64,000 bases of DNA from Brachycybe producta (GCA_036925085.1 JAUPFP010000024.1:3245549-3309548); one strand, 5' to 3'. Positions 32,725 to 44,551 are shown, counted from the stretch's first letter. A program made the numbers and translations. Notes: a model not told the origin generated them from the letters alone.

Positions 32725-32882
32725 CCACCTACCTTGCACTTACACAAGAATTTTTTTTTCTACGGAACCCTCTTACGTTCAGTACTCTGATGTAAACCAA
32801 AACCACTAATAGCTAGCCCTCCACCTCCAAACTTTGTTGAGATGTGGGTACAGCCATTTTGCATGGGGTTTTGTGACCCACC

Positions 32883-33589
32883 TGACAGGGGGGGGGGGGT
32901 CACACCCTAATGTAACGAGTAAGAAAGAGGGGAAAACTCCTTGCCCCTCCCATCTATGAAATGTGATTAGAAACAACAGAAAACACCAACAAGATGACTC
33001 ACTGTCACCTTTTTATTTATGTTTTTTTAAAAAAAATCTTTCTCCTGAGTTCAAGTGCATTAATGTTGTTTTATTTGAAAAACCACCCACGCACAATATA
33101 GGCTATATTATAACCTAGGTACATACATACTTTCATTCTATTACCCAAACTTCCTGTTAAAAAGTGACGACGAGGTCATTCCCTTAACACCAAATTTCCT
33201 ATAGAAAATCCATTGCAAGTTTTACAATATAGGTATAGGTGCATTTGAAAACGTCAACGATTGTTGTAATTCTAGGTAAAAATGTCAGCTTCTACACATG
33301 TATAAGTCAATCAGGATGCATTATTACCCATGATTCATTTTTTAACCAAATTGTTATTTAAATTGTATGATCAATCTTCTGCTGCTGCTCTTTCTTTTCT
33401 TATTACAGGAGGGTCACTGTGACTTGTGTTCTCAAATGCACCCATTTGTCCTAATAAAATGAATTTCGATCATATTTCATAATCAGGAAAACCCATTTTT
33501 AAATAAAATTTCTGTGAACTTTAAATAATAACTTTAGTCACTTAAAAGATGACTCTTTTTTTTTTCCTGTTGTTATTTTAAGATGTTTT
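32883..33589. other. Spi 5' intron, no gene seen
   Basis: G run at 32888-32899. A weak inverted pair ggtgcatttgaaaac (33239) and gttctcaaatgcacc (33429) may mark a small element. Otherwise unremarkable. Confidence 0.4.
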
Positions 33590-33838
33590 AGAAACTTGAT
33601 TTTTTGAAAGAGTTACACTAAGGAGAAATTAAGTGTCTTAAAAACTAGAAAGGGTAGCTGAATCAACTTATTAATTACATGTCCTATATCTTTCAAAATA
33701 AACATTTTTACATGTAATGCCTAAAATTTAGTCATTTTCAAACTGACATGCCGAAGCCTTTCTTTAGTAGTCCTACCTTTCTAGTTTCTAAAACACTTTC
33801 AAATTTCTCCTGTAAGACAAAATAGGGTGCTTACACCA
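33590..33838. mobile_element. Family C element, copy C14
   Basis: Arms cttaaaaactagaaagggtag and cctacctttctagtttctaa, with atctttcaaaataaac and cattttcaaactgacat inside. Both ends are trimmed. Confidence 0.75.
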
Positions 33839-35534
33839 GAAAACCACTTTTAGTTATTTTTTTCGATTATTAACTCTGAAATTCTGTTTACTAAAAAAAT
33901 ATCGAGGAATTTATTTGAAAAGTGAGATTTTTTTCTTCTAGTTTTTATGACCCTATAATCGATGTTGTTCAACTTTTTTTTTTTAGAAAAAAAAAATATA
34001 TAATTTCCTCCACCTGCCCTTTTAAAGAAACACACAAGAAATAGCTAATAGAGAGTAGAATGGGTCCTGTAAGGGAGGGGAACAGGCAAAGAGGCACTCA
34101 CAGTGGCCAATCATTGTTCAACCGTACATCCTGTGTGTGTCTGTTCAAGCTTAGACATTTATCTACTGTATATATACGTTTCAGTAGATATCTCCTCCGT
34201 AAATACAGCAGCAGGCTTATAAAAATAGCGGAACAGTAGCAGAAAAATAGCAAAACAACTAAGGAGAAGGAGGAGGAGGCTATAGAGAGAGAGAAAAAAA
34301 AACATCTGCCTTTCAATCTTAAAAAACTCTATTGAAATTGCACGCAGTGGTGAAACCATGCATTCAAAAGAAGAACCACTGGCACAAGCTTTGCACGCGT
34401 TCAAAACCGCTTTAGGGAAAAGGAGGAGGAGGGGGTCAACCAACATTTGTTGGCCCCTCAGGAGAAGAGGTGGATTGGTGGGGGAGAGAGGGGGGGGGGG
34501 GGTATAGTTTATTAAGAACCACTTTCTCTCTACAAGCCAAAATATAACTCAAAACTGGCTCAAGTGGAAACGGAATGAATTAGAAATACTAGTTTGAGCA
34601 GCTGGTTCCTAGATGGCGCTCACAAACGCATGCCAAATTTAACTCTTCTTAGATTTGCAATTATTACTGAAAAATATACCTGATTATAATTAATGGTGGT
34701 TCAGCAGCAATAATTTTAAAAAAATGAAATTTGATAAAAAAAATGTCACTTGATTGATTTTTGTTATTGAACCGATTTTTTTTTTAATTTTTCTTCTGCC
34801 AGGTGATGGTTTCCCCTTCCTCCCTCCTCTTTCCCCCTCCCCTTCAGTCCAAACCCCCTGAAGATGAAGAGGGGGGAAAGGTCATGTGAGTAGTATGCGT
34901 GAGTATGTGTAGTATGTGAGAGTGTGAGTGAGAGAGAGGCTATGAAGCTGAGATCCCCATCCGGCCAATGGGATATAAAATAATGCACACATTTTGCACG
35001 GGACAAATATGAGGAGAAATCTCTTATGTTATCCTATGGTACGTCCGTCCACCCCTTATTTTGTGAAAACCACCTTACCACCCCTTTTCCTTTACCATAT
35101 TATAGATATCAGTGAATGACAGAGAGAAAGAGTACATGTAAATGTTGCGAGTCAATAGACACACTATTATATACTGGAGAGTTTGTTATCTGAGAGTCAA
35201 ATATCTGTCTGCATAATAAAAAGTAATAATAATTCTGTATTTATCAATGAAGAGATCTAACCTCTCTCTCTCTCTCTCTCTCTATCGCTCTTTCATTCAA
35301 CCTATCTGTATCACTAATTAGCATATTGTTTCATTATGTTTTTTTTTTGTTTTTCTCATAGAGATCAATTGTAATAAAATAACGCATATATAGGTCCCAT
35401 TCATAATATTTAAAATATCAATTCAGGAAGCAGAAACAATAAAATAAAAGGCCCTAAAATACAAACGAAACTCATTTAGGTCCCCACCTCAGGATTTTAT
35501 ATATTTATTAATTATTATATGTAAAAAAGCTTAA
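33839..35534. other. Spi 5' intron, low complexity
   Basis: No exon recognised. G run at 34490-34502, (CT)n at 35263-35283, pyrimidine-rich 34810-34850. Otherwise AT-rich. Confidence 0.4.
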
Positions 35535-35845
35535 AGGTTTTGTGGCCCTTCTAGTCTTTAATTTAGAAATCAAGTAAACTGAGCTTATATAATCAGAACC
35601 GATTTTTTTTTTTTGTAGAAATTTGAAACTTAAAAGTGTCAAGAAATTATCATTTAAATGTAATTTAACGACGTTATCTTTCAAAATAAACTTTTTAAAT
35701 TGCTAAACTAAAAAAAATTGCCATTTTTCAAATTGTAAAAAAAAAAACAGTTTATTTTAAAAGATATCATCATGATGAAAAATTTACTTGTTCGTGATTC
35801 TTTTTGACTCTTCTAGTTCCTAAATAATTGAATTCTAGTCTTGAT
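35535..35845. mobile_element. Family C-like element, copy C15 (diverged)
   Basis: Paired gttatctttcaaaataaac / cagtttattttaaaagatatc, with the arm gactcttctagttcctaaa on the right. It lies 33 bases from the putative 5' exon of the Spitz-like gene. Confidence 0.65.
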
Positions 35846-35878
35846 ATTAATAATAAAAAAGGTGGGGTTTAAACTTAC

Positions 35879-36407
35879 CTAAAATGACTCTGAAAAGCAA
35901 CTTTGAATTCATATTCCATAAAGTATTTAAACACATAAGAGTTACATTCACCATTATTATTATTATACAATTAATAATATTCCAAATTGAATCACTGTTG
36001 AATAGGAATCTGTACCGAAGACGTTGTAATTGTACCGCCGTCGCAGTCCAATGAAATGCCGTCGTTAGTCGTAGCAACGACGACGACGATGATAATGTAC
36101 GAGTACTACGATGTTCGATTTTTTCAGCCACCGTAATACACTTTGATCGCGGCTTCCAAACAGTACAAGTACCGCTACTACAACAACAGCAATTCTCATC
36201 AATGTCATCAACATCATCATAACTTCTTCTAGACGTTAACGTCGTCATCGTCGATTCCATCAATAATAATGGATCAATATCGTATCTGACCACGTCCTCG
36301 TCCTCTTCTTCTTCTTGACCACCACTACCATAAGGTAAAACTTGACCACTATTACTAGACTTGTTACTATAATTCCACTTTACTAATCGATGACACTGTT
36401 TCAGCAT
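35879..36407 (-). CDS. Possible 5' exon of the Spitz-like gene (coding or untranslated)
   Basis: A long open frame on the minus strand from ATG 36407. Start MLKQCHRLVKWNYSNKSSNS; an acidic Glu/Asp run, a CCCC cluster, a Ser-rich stretch and a hydrophobic segment IWNIINCIIIIMVNVTLMCL; end LLFRVIL followed by donor gtaagt-like gtaag in phase 1. The next in-phase acceptor is that of the spi signal-peptide exon (24846, phase 1). The joined frame reads on without a stop into Spitz (429 residues). A stop (36447-36449) precedes the ATG. No domain recognised. Against a coding role: Spitz maturation needs an N-terminal signal peptide, which would become internal. It may therefore be a 5' UTR exon, an isoform-specific N-terminus, or chance. 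Confidence 0.4.
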
Positions 36408-37440
36408 TTTTGGTCTTTTTTTTTTTGCCCACACAAACTTCAAAAGTTAAATTAAATTGAGTTTTAAGTGGACTCTAAATTATAACCACACTTAAATAAT
36501 AATATATAAACGTAGTTAAATATATCCACCACCTTTAAAATGACCATCATTATCATAAACGAACATCATTTTTTTCTTAAGAAGAGAATTAAAACCATTA
36601 AAATGATGATTGTATTTTCAAAATAAAAATAAAATATTACTGAATCCTCCTTCTTCTGCAGAAAATAATAAAATTCCCGGACACGCACAAACACACAATA
36701 TACAATATGCATAAAAATACCAGCAAAGTAACGCAGTAATAAACCAGCACTGCTCTTAACCGCGCCGCCACTCGCACTCAACTGTTCTCTCTCGCTTGCT
36801 TTTGCCAATGCTTTGCTTTTTTTTTTCTCCAAATGACGATGGTTAAACTCCCCCCAAAAAAACACAGGCAAACCTCAGGACCTCGACTTGACTGACTGAC
36901 TGAAAAAAGTTGCAAAACTCGTCAAGCGCAAGCACGAGAATGAAGAGACGTGGTTTCAAACAACTGCATTTTCTTTCTTATTCTCTCCCTTACCACACAA
37001 CGCTATTCCCACTCTCTCTCTCTCTCTCTCTCTCTAATCCCCTCAAACTCAAACCACCCCAGAATTAGTCTCCTTCCCTCCCTCTCTTCTTTGGTTATAA
37101 ACCTCTCCCCCCCCCTCTTTTCCCTTATAATACAATATATATAAGTAAGCATATGGTTACATTGCGGCGCGAGCCAACGTTTTCAGGTGGTTGGCGCGCG
37201 GAATATAAGATAGAAAGAGAGAAAAAGTCGACTACCGGAGATTCAGTGAGGCACAACGGAAGTCCTCCTCCTCCCTCCTTTCCTCCTCCCTGTTTCTCTT
37301 CATCCTTATACTCGTCGTATATAGGTAACATTGACTGACTTTATAGGCTTAATATTAGTTTTTTTTTTTTTCTCTTCTCCAATTGAGTGAATTGCTGGCT
37401 TTTAGGTTTTTTTTTTAAACCATCATCCTCTTTTTTTTTT
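36408..37440. other. Upstream of the putative 5' spi exon; possible promoter region
   Basis: Contains GC-richer patches with CpG (ccgcgccgccactcgc near 36759; gcggcgcgagcc near 37164; ggttggcgcgcgg near 37189), (CT)n at 37013-37036 and pyrimidine-rich runs. No coding exon seen. A promoter is an inference from CpG content and position only. Confidence 0.3.
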
Positions 37441-37450
37441 GAATGGACAT

Positions 37451-38045
37451 AATTTCTATGTTTGCTATACATATTTGCAGATACGGATACGTATAACAAA
37501 AACTTATGTATCTGTATCTGCAAACATGTTTAGCAAACATAGAAATTGTTTGCATTATACGTATCCGTATCTGCAAACATGTTTAGCAAACATAGAAATT
37601 GTTTGCATTAGACGTATCCGTATCTGCAAACATGTTTACCAAACATAGAAATTATCTTTGCATTATACGTATCCGTATCTGCAAACATGTTTACCAAACA
37701 TAGAAATTATCTTTGCATTAGACGTATCCGTATCTGCAAACATGTTTACCAAACATAGAAATTATCTTTGCATTAGACGTATCCGTATCTGCAAACATGT
37801 TTAGCAAACATAGAAATTGTTTGCATTAGACGTATCCGTATCTGCAAACATGTTTGCAAACATAGAAATTATCTTTGCATTATACGTATCCGTATCTGCA
37901 AAAATGTTTAGCAAACATAGAAATTATGTTTGCATTATACGTATCCGTATCTGCAAAAATGTTTAGCAAACATAGAAATTATGTTTGCATTATACGTATC
38001 CGTATCTGCAAATATGTTTAGCAAACATAGAAATTATGTTTGCAT
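37451..38045 (+). repeat. ~53 bp tandem array (about 10 units) with an inverted head
   Basis: Unit tacgtatccgtatctgcaaa then catgtttagcaaacatagaa, attgtttgcatta; lengths 52-55. The array is preceded by one inverted half unit (aatttctatgtttgc...gatacggatacg, 37451-37493), so the head can fold back on the first unit. Confidence 0.92.
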
Positions 38046-38674
38046 TCATTCCTTAGTGATGCAAACATTTTTGCTTAAATAGATAGAGAGAGAGAGAGAG
38101 AAAAGCAATTCCAGTTTTTTGTTGAAAATTGTTGTTCAATAAAACAACTTCTTTTCAATATTCTTGTATAGCAAATGAGGCAGATAATTATTTTTTTTTA
38201 GCCTCGAAATGACCACTTGGAAAATGACCCCCTTATCTATTGTTGTTTGGATAATGTTCATTTTGTATAAATAAATTTACCACATGTTTGTTTTTTGTGT
38301 TTTTTCTTCTTCTTGTAAAACGTGGGAGACAACAAGAACCGTAAAACAAAATTGGAAGATCTCGTTTTAATCATCATTCAAGAAGAGAATAAACAATAAA
38401 AGTTTGCATTAATTAATATTAAATTATGAATATTAAGTAAATTAATTAAAATTATACACATTAGACATAAAGACGACAAAAATACAGTTATAAAAGAGGA
38501 GGAGGAGGAGGAGGAGGAGGTTTGATAATTATAATTATATGTATATACCGTTATTATAATTATAATGTAGAAGATTGTAGTCATTAAAGTGTCTTAGTTT
38601 GTTTTATTTAAATATGCAAATTTATGAAAAAGAAAAAAAAAGAACAATGGAATAAAACCTCTCATTGATTAATT
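38046..38674. other. AT-rich DNA with (GGA)n
   Basis: A (GGA)n run at 38496-38520 and short AG repeats near 38086. No gene seen. Confidence 0.45.
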
Positions 38675-39110
38675 ATGCATTTCTAGAAAGCAACATTAAG
38701 AAATAATTGAAAGTGTTTTAGAAACTAGAACAGTAAATGAATCACATAAAATGGTCTTAAAGTGGAATTGACCTCCCCCTCCCACACAACCTCAAACTTT
38801 GTATTTTTCAGGAGCACTTGAAAGTGTTTTACAGACTAGAAGGGTAGCTCATTAACTCAAGCGTAATTTCATGTTGATATCTTTTAAAATAAGCTTTTTA
38901 TGTCAGTTTGAAAATGACCCAACTTTTTTTTTGTCAATAAAAAGTTTTATTTTGAAAGATATCAACATAGAAAATATCTTTAAAGTGATTGAACTACCTT
39001 TCTAGTCTCTTAAAATATATTTTTAATTTCTCCTCATTATATATTGTTTCACTGAGATGCAGAATAATAACCACCAGAGTTCGAAAATCAGCTGTTTATA
39101 AAACATTACG
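38675..39110. mobile_element. Family C elements, copy C16 (with a partial copy before it)
   Basis: A short start (gaaagtgttttagaaactag, 38709) is followed by a full palindrome from 38818 (gaaagtgttttacagactag) to gaactacctttctagtctct and the terminus cagagttcgaaaatcagctg. Confidence 0.75.
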
Positions 39111-39400
39111 AAGATTTCATGTATTTTCAGAGGGTTAACAATGCATTTCACATGCTGTAATTGGATTTGTGTCCCTATGCCACATGCCTTCTTGGCTGCT
39201 TTCAGAGAGTAATTTTTCAAATTTAAATTTAAAGTAAAAAAAAAAAAAAACGTAAAAACAACTTAAAATTGCCATTAAAAGTTTATTTTTTTAAATATAA
39301 CAACATGAAATTACTATTATGAGACTCATTTTACTCTTCTAGTTTGTAAAACACATTTCAAGGTTTGTTTAATGCAGAATAGGGGTTTTTAGTTGAATAA
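39111..39400. repeat. Dispersed repeat U copy 1 followed by family C right arm (C17)
   Basis: aatgcatttcacatgctgta and tttgtgtccctatgccaca recur at 46895-46990. A family C right half then follows (ttactcttctagtttgtaaa). Confidence 0.6.
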
Positions 39401-39989
39401 CATCTTATAAAAGATGTCTGTGTACGATGATGATGATGATGATGATGTCTAAAAATTCTTAATAAGGTGTAGTTGGAACCGAATTCTAGGTTTTTTTTAA
39501 CCACACCTTTCCCCTCCCTCAGCCCCCCTTATCCCAAGCCCGGTCCTCTCTCACCCTAACTCAACTCATTTTTATATATTTATGTCTAGCCTGTGATTTT
39601 CAAAGGGCCAAACAGAGAAAACACAAGAAAAAATGGCCGTCCACACACACATAATGTACTTATAGACTGAAGACTGAAAATGAGTTCTTATACAAAAAAA
39701 AATGAATTGTCTGTCAGTCTGTGTCTCCTTTTTTTTGCGGATGACAACAATAGTATTTGAGAAAAAACCGTCTCGTCTTAAAGATTTTCATATTATAATA
39801 ATAAAAAAAAGAATAGTCTAAATGCTAATGAATTTCTTCCTTTTTTTTGTGACAAAATCATAAACTATAACTTAGATATAGATATCACTATTGAATGAAT
39901 GTCGTCTATACGGAGGGAAATGACCACTGGTCAAAAGACCCTCCAAATTTTATTCTGAGTTCTATTTGTAGAAACAAATAGGAAAAAAA

Positions 39990-40860
39990 ATGGTGGCAAT
40001 AATCAAAGTGCCAAATCTGAAACGCCAATCTGAACAAGCGCAATTGGAAACAAAAGCCAAACTAAATAAGCGCCAATTGCAAACAAAAGCCAAACTAAAT
40101 AAGCGTTATTTGCAAACAAACGCGAAACTAAATAAGTACCAATTGCAAACAAAAGCGAAACTAAATAAGCGTTATTTGCAAACAAAAGCGAAACTAAATA
40201 AGCGTTATTTGCAAACAAAAGCGAAACTAAATAAGCGTTATTTGCAAACAAAAGCCAAACTAAATAAGCGCCAATTGCAAACAAAAGCCAAACTAAATAA
40301 GCGCCAATTGCAAACAAAAGCCAAACTAAATAAGCGCCAATTGCAAACAAAAGCCAAACTAAATAAGCGCCAATTGAAAACAAAAGCCAAACTAAATAAG
40401 CGCCAATTGCAAACAAAAGCCAAACTAAATAAGCGCCAATTGCAAACAAAAGCCAAACTAAATAAGCGCCAATTGCAAACAAAAGCCAAACTAAATAAGC
40501 GCCAATTGCAAACAAAAGCCAAACTAAATAAGCGCCAATTGCAAACAAAAGCCAAACTAAATAAGCGCCAATTGCAAACAAAAGCCAAACTAAATAAGCG
40601 CCAATTGCAAACAAAAGCCAAACTAAATAAGCGCCAATTGCAAACAAAAGCCAAACTAAATGAGCGCCAAACTACATAACAACCAAACTTCCATTAAAAG
40701 CTTTTTTTAGCCTCTAAGCGCCACTGTGTCAAAAGCAAAACTCGCCTCGTCAATCTAGAAAACTGAATAATTGCTAAACTGAATAAAAAAAAATGCTAAA
40801 TTTTCGTCGTTTTAATTTGTCTCTTAACTTGCTGTATGTTCAATTTGGCGCCTCATAAAA
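39990..40860 (+). mobile_element. GCGCCAA-family element with expanded internal minisatellite
   Basis: A 33-bp array (40022-40677) sits inside shorter GCGCCAA-type sequence: left tgaaacgccaatctgaacaa; right actgaataattgctaaactg...ttcaatttggcgcc, which is the inverted form. The same motif family occurs at 27583, 50310, 54733 and 63495. Confidence 0.6.
40022..40677 (+). repeat. 33 bp minisatellite, about 20 units
   Basis: Unit gccaattgcaaacaaaagcc then aaactaaataagc. The last ~13 units are almost identical and the first ~6 carry gcgttattt variants, so expansion is recent at the right. Unit length divisible by three keeps frames open on both strands (KLNKRQLQTKA plus; LVWLLFAIGAY minus). These are not genes. 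Confidence 0.95.
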
Positions 40861-42009
40861 AAGTTGAAAATCATAATTACGATGACGTTTTATAATCATA
40901 CGGGACCATGTCATAAAGATATGACAGAAAGAAAAATGTACTATCTTATGACACAATCCTGTCTGATACTTTTTTTCTGTAATAAGTTAATAACCCATTA
41001 ATACAGGGTGTGTCTGATTAATGATTTAACAATTATCATTTGATCGATCGGTTATTAGTTATTTTGTTGTTCTTCTTTCATTCTAAAATTGATCTTCTCC
41101 AATTTATTGTTTTTTTGCATATAATGGGGGAGTGGACTCTGTGCTCTCTGTGTCCAAGTGAGGGCGCTGACCCTGTGTATACCTCCGTATCTATATGTGC
41201 GCAACCGCCACGCCACCTCTCTTCAAACTGAGCAATGCTAATTGGCTCTCAAACAAAATTATGGCCATCTTCCAGCTGTTAGAATAATTGATGCAACAAA
41301 CAACAACACCAACAACAAAAAAAAGAGAACAGTTCTCATTTTTTTTTTCTTCTTCTTCTTCACAGTGTGTTTTTCAGTGAGTGCATCGATTGATTTCAAG
41401 GCCAGGTATGCAAAAGTTGGAGGTCTGACTGAGACGCACAAAAAATATATAATAATAAACTGACCTGTCCATCGAAGCAACAAACAAACACAACATAAAA
41501 ACACGGAGTGGGGCATGTTTTATATTACAGGGTGAAGGCAAATCTTTTAAATATATTTTTTTCTATTGGAACTTATGACCCACTTTTATATTTGAAAGTG
41601 TGTTGTTGTGTATTTATAGGTTTGTTCCTTAAGATAGTAGAAATCGATAAAGAAGATGTCTGTCTGTCTGTCTTAATAAATGATAACATCAATGTCTGAA
41701 AATTTTTATTGCAAAATATGCGTGTGTTTCAATGTGTGCGGGGGGAGAGAGAGAGAACTTTCTACTTTTTTAATGCAATTTAAACAAAGGAAAAAATAAT
41801 ATACAAAGAGAAGAGAAGAAACCCAAGAGGAGGAAAAAAAGTGGTCCAATTGTGATTATTAACAGCATGTTGCCAACAATTATATTTGTGCAACATGGTC
41901 AGTACAACAGCAGCAGAAAGAAGAAGAAAAAACCCTTAGCTTTTTAGCTATTTAGCTTTTTTTTTGTGTGCATGAAATTGTACAAGGTGATTGTAAAATA
42001 TGGAATTAT
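40861..42009. other. Intergenic or intronic DNA
   Basis: No exon recognised. tacagggtgtgtctg at 41003 and ttacagggtga at 41526 belong to a recurrent motif. AT-rich and simple repeats otherwise. Confidence 0.4.
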
Positions 42010-42185
42010 TAATATGAACAGCTGATTTTCGAACTTTTTCAGACTTATTCTGTCTTTCAGAAGAGTAAAATTAAGGAGAAAAAAACTAGAAGGGTAGGTC
42101 AATCACGTATAAGGGTAATTTTTATGTTTGATATCTTTCAAAATGAACTTCTTATAAAACTACTTTCATATGTGATATAGAAGTT
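42010..42185. mobile_element. Family C left half, copy C18
   Basis: Left terminus atgaacagctgattttcgaac, then cttattctgtctttcagaag, aaaactagaagggtaggtc and gatatctttcaaaatgaac. It is cut by the 24-bp array that follows. Confidence 0.75.
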
Positions 42186-42195
42186 TATTACAAAG

Positions 42196-42665
42196 TTCCA
42201 GTTGCAAGTGACATCACAAGTTGCATTGCAAGTGACATCACAAGTTGCATTGCAAGTGACATCACAAGTTGCATTGCAAGTGACATCACAAGTTGCATTG
42301 CAAGTGACATCACAAGTTGCATTGCAAGTGACATCACAAGTTGCATTGCAAGTGACATCACAAGTTGCATTGCAAGTGACATCACAAGTTGCATTGCAAG
42401 TGACATCACAAGTTGCATTGCAAGTGACATCACAAGTTGCATTGCAAGTGACATCACAAGTTGCATTGCAAGTGACATCACAAGTTGCATTGCAAGTTCT
42501 AGTTTCAAATCACATCACAAATTTCATTGCAAGTTGAATTGTTTCAAAAGTTGCTAGTTCTGGTTGCAAGTCACATCACAAGTAGCATTGCAAGTTGAAT
42601 TGCTTCAAAAGTTGCAAGTCACATCACAAATTGCATTGCAAGTTGAATTGTTTCAAAAGTTGCTA
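42196..42665 (+). repeat. 24 bp minisatellite (about 12 perfect units plus degenerate tail)
   Basis: Unit caagtgacatcacaagttgc(attg). 42196-42500 is near-identical; 42500-42665 is diverged with caagttgaattgtttcaaaa. Open frames on both strands (VTSQVALQ; MQLVMSLA) are artefacts. Confidence 0.95.
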
Positions 42666-43573
42666 GTATGATAGGGGCTTAATTTTTTCTGACGACCTGA
42701 AGTGATCAATAATGGTCAATCCATTCAGTGATGCTCAGTGATCCCACAAACACACACACACCCTGTACATTCTTGTTATATTGTTTCTTTGAAGGCAAAA
42801 TGATTTATATGCCCAAGACACAGAACACACAAACCCCCCTCCTCCTCCTCCTCGCAGAACTCCAATAAATGCAATGGGGCCCCCGTGTGTCTGCATATAT
42901 ACTGAGTGTGTAGCACGCGCTGTGACACCTCATAATGGAACGGCTGTAAAAATGGTGCAGAAAGAAGAAAAATTCACCCCTCATCCTCCTCCTTTAGTAA
43001 AAAAAAAAAAAAAAAAAACCCCCTGTAGCTTTCAGGGCCGTATGAACTTATGTGTTATTGGTGTAATTGTCCATTTTCACGAAATGAACATAAGATTGGC
43101 CTGATGCAAAACGTGAAATGGACATACATTTCGTGTAATGGACAATTACACCAAATGGATGGATATACAGTGGCGCGGTGTAACTATTATAAGAATCTCT
43201 CCTTAAAAATCCCAGTTGTACCTCACTTTTTTTTTCGGCAAAAGTAATAAGAAGTAAGAAAGAGAAGGAGGGAGGTGGTCCTAAGTAAAGAAAATACCTT
43301 CAGAAATAAAGAGGAAAAATGGAGGGAGGGAAGGAGGTTATAACTAACCTGTAGATTGTAAAAAAAAAAAAAAACTACAGACGATAAAGAAGACTTTCTG
43401 AAATAGTTCGATATTATTATAGTTGGTATATAGATCTATAATGCTTCTGGGCAAAGTCATCCATCCTACCCCATTGTATATAGACTTATACAGAGTCAAA
43501 CAGGGTTGGGAGGGGGGAGGGAACTGGTCAAGATACTCAAGACTAGAAGAACGTTGTTTCTTTTGAGGGCATC
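42666..43573. other. Low-complexity DNA
   Basis: (CTC)n at 42838-42853 and an A run at 42999-43018. Contains acacaccctgtaca at 42758. A hairpin lies at 43060-43152. No gene seen. Confidence 0.4.
43060..43152. repeat. 93 bp inverted repeat
   Basis: ggtgtaattgtccattttca then cgaaatg pairs with catttcgtgtaatggacaat then tacacc. Loop of about 40 bases that itself contains tgaacataag / acgtgaaatggac. Likely a small MITE. Confidence 0.8.
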
Positions 43574-44551
43574 TAATACTATGGTTCCATTATCATCATC
43601 AAAAGAACATGAAGATAGGTTTTGAGTATAGTATTCTAAATTTTTACATTCATTTCCGCTTCCTTTTTTTGTGTTTTTCTGGTTCTTTGTTTATGATTTA
43701 CCATTAAGTTGACAGGTAATTAGAAATCGGGACAAACAGAAGTTGACTCCGCCCCTTTTTATGACGACACGGCAACTTCTAACTGGTTTGTTGTGTGGTT
43801 CGACGTTGAAAAAGGCGGAGAGCATGTGACGTCAGACTACATAACCAATCAATTAGAAGTTGCCGGTCGTCATAAAAAGGGCGGAGCCAACTTTTGTTTG
43901 TCCTGATTTCTAATTGCCTGTTTAAGTTGTGGGCCTTCTTCATTCATTAAAGTTCCACTAGAGGATGTCTGTCGTTAAATATGTACTACACATGTGTAGG
44001 AGGACACCTATAGCTGTATCCGGTATCCATTTTCGAAATCAGATAGGCGATTTTCTGAAAACTAGTGGCCAATATCTCGTTGAAACCAAAAAAAAATATA
44101 ACCTCAGTTACATAACCAAGGTTATAGTTAACTGCAACAAAAGCTATAGAAGTGGTACCGTTGTGTGTTTCTATTTTTAGAACACCCACTTGTGGTTAAA
44201 TGATTTTGTGTCATTTTGAAATTTTCACTCCTCATTCAGGTAATAATTGAGTGCACTGACTATCCGCCATTTTGTTTGTAAGCTAAACTTGTTTGAACAC
44301 AGGAAGTTATATATTTAATCATTTTATACTGTGGTTAACAACACTTGTGTCAAATGCAAAAATTTAACCCTGGTTAATGAAACCACATTTTTTTTTCCTC
44401 TAGAAAATTAACTGTCATTAACTTTTTAACTGTAGTTAATTTTTTGTAGTGGTGAAAAATCAGTATAAATTGTTGGTTCCACTAGCAAAAGATTTTGACA
44501 ATTATCTTCATAATATCCTCGAAATTGGAAAATAATGGAACCATAGTATTA
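43574..44551. mobile_element. TIR element N with nested A3
   Basis: Ends TAATACTATGGTTCCATTAT and complement. Interior shares ttaactgtagttaatttt, ctcctcattcag and the ccgccattttgtttgtaagct block with the reverse complement of 60500-60930. Family A copy A3 lies inside. Confidence 0.65.
43712..43921 (-). mobile_element. Family A MITE, copy A3 (nested in N)
   Basis: Complete, with exact 8 bp flanks TTAAGTTG (43704-43711, 43922-43929). Confidence 0.93.

Larger units (their letters stand above)
31685..32882. mobile_element. Composite TIR element X with nested B4 and F1
   Basis: The left end GGGTGGCACACATATTTTGG ... ccatctcaaaac ... ggaggtggaggctagc pairs with the right end gctagccctccacctcc ... 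gttgagatgtgggtac ... tgacccacc. About 80 bases of imperfect terminal inverted repeat. Inside lie family B copy B4 (31895-32193) and dispersed repeat F1 (32462-32724). Confidence 0.65.

Noticed and set aside
39990-40679. Open frames of 229 (plus), 214 and 138 residues (minus) over the 33-bp array
   Set aside because: They exist only because the unit length is divisible by three and lacks stops. They are open on both strands, with no start context, splice structure or non-repeat domain.
42188-42537. Open frames of 106-111 residues on both strands over the 24-bp array
   Set aside because: Same artefact of a frame-neutral tandem repeat; no non-repeat coding part.
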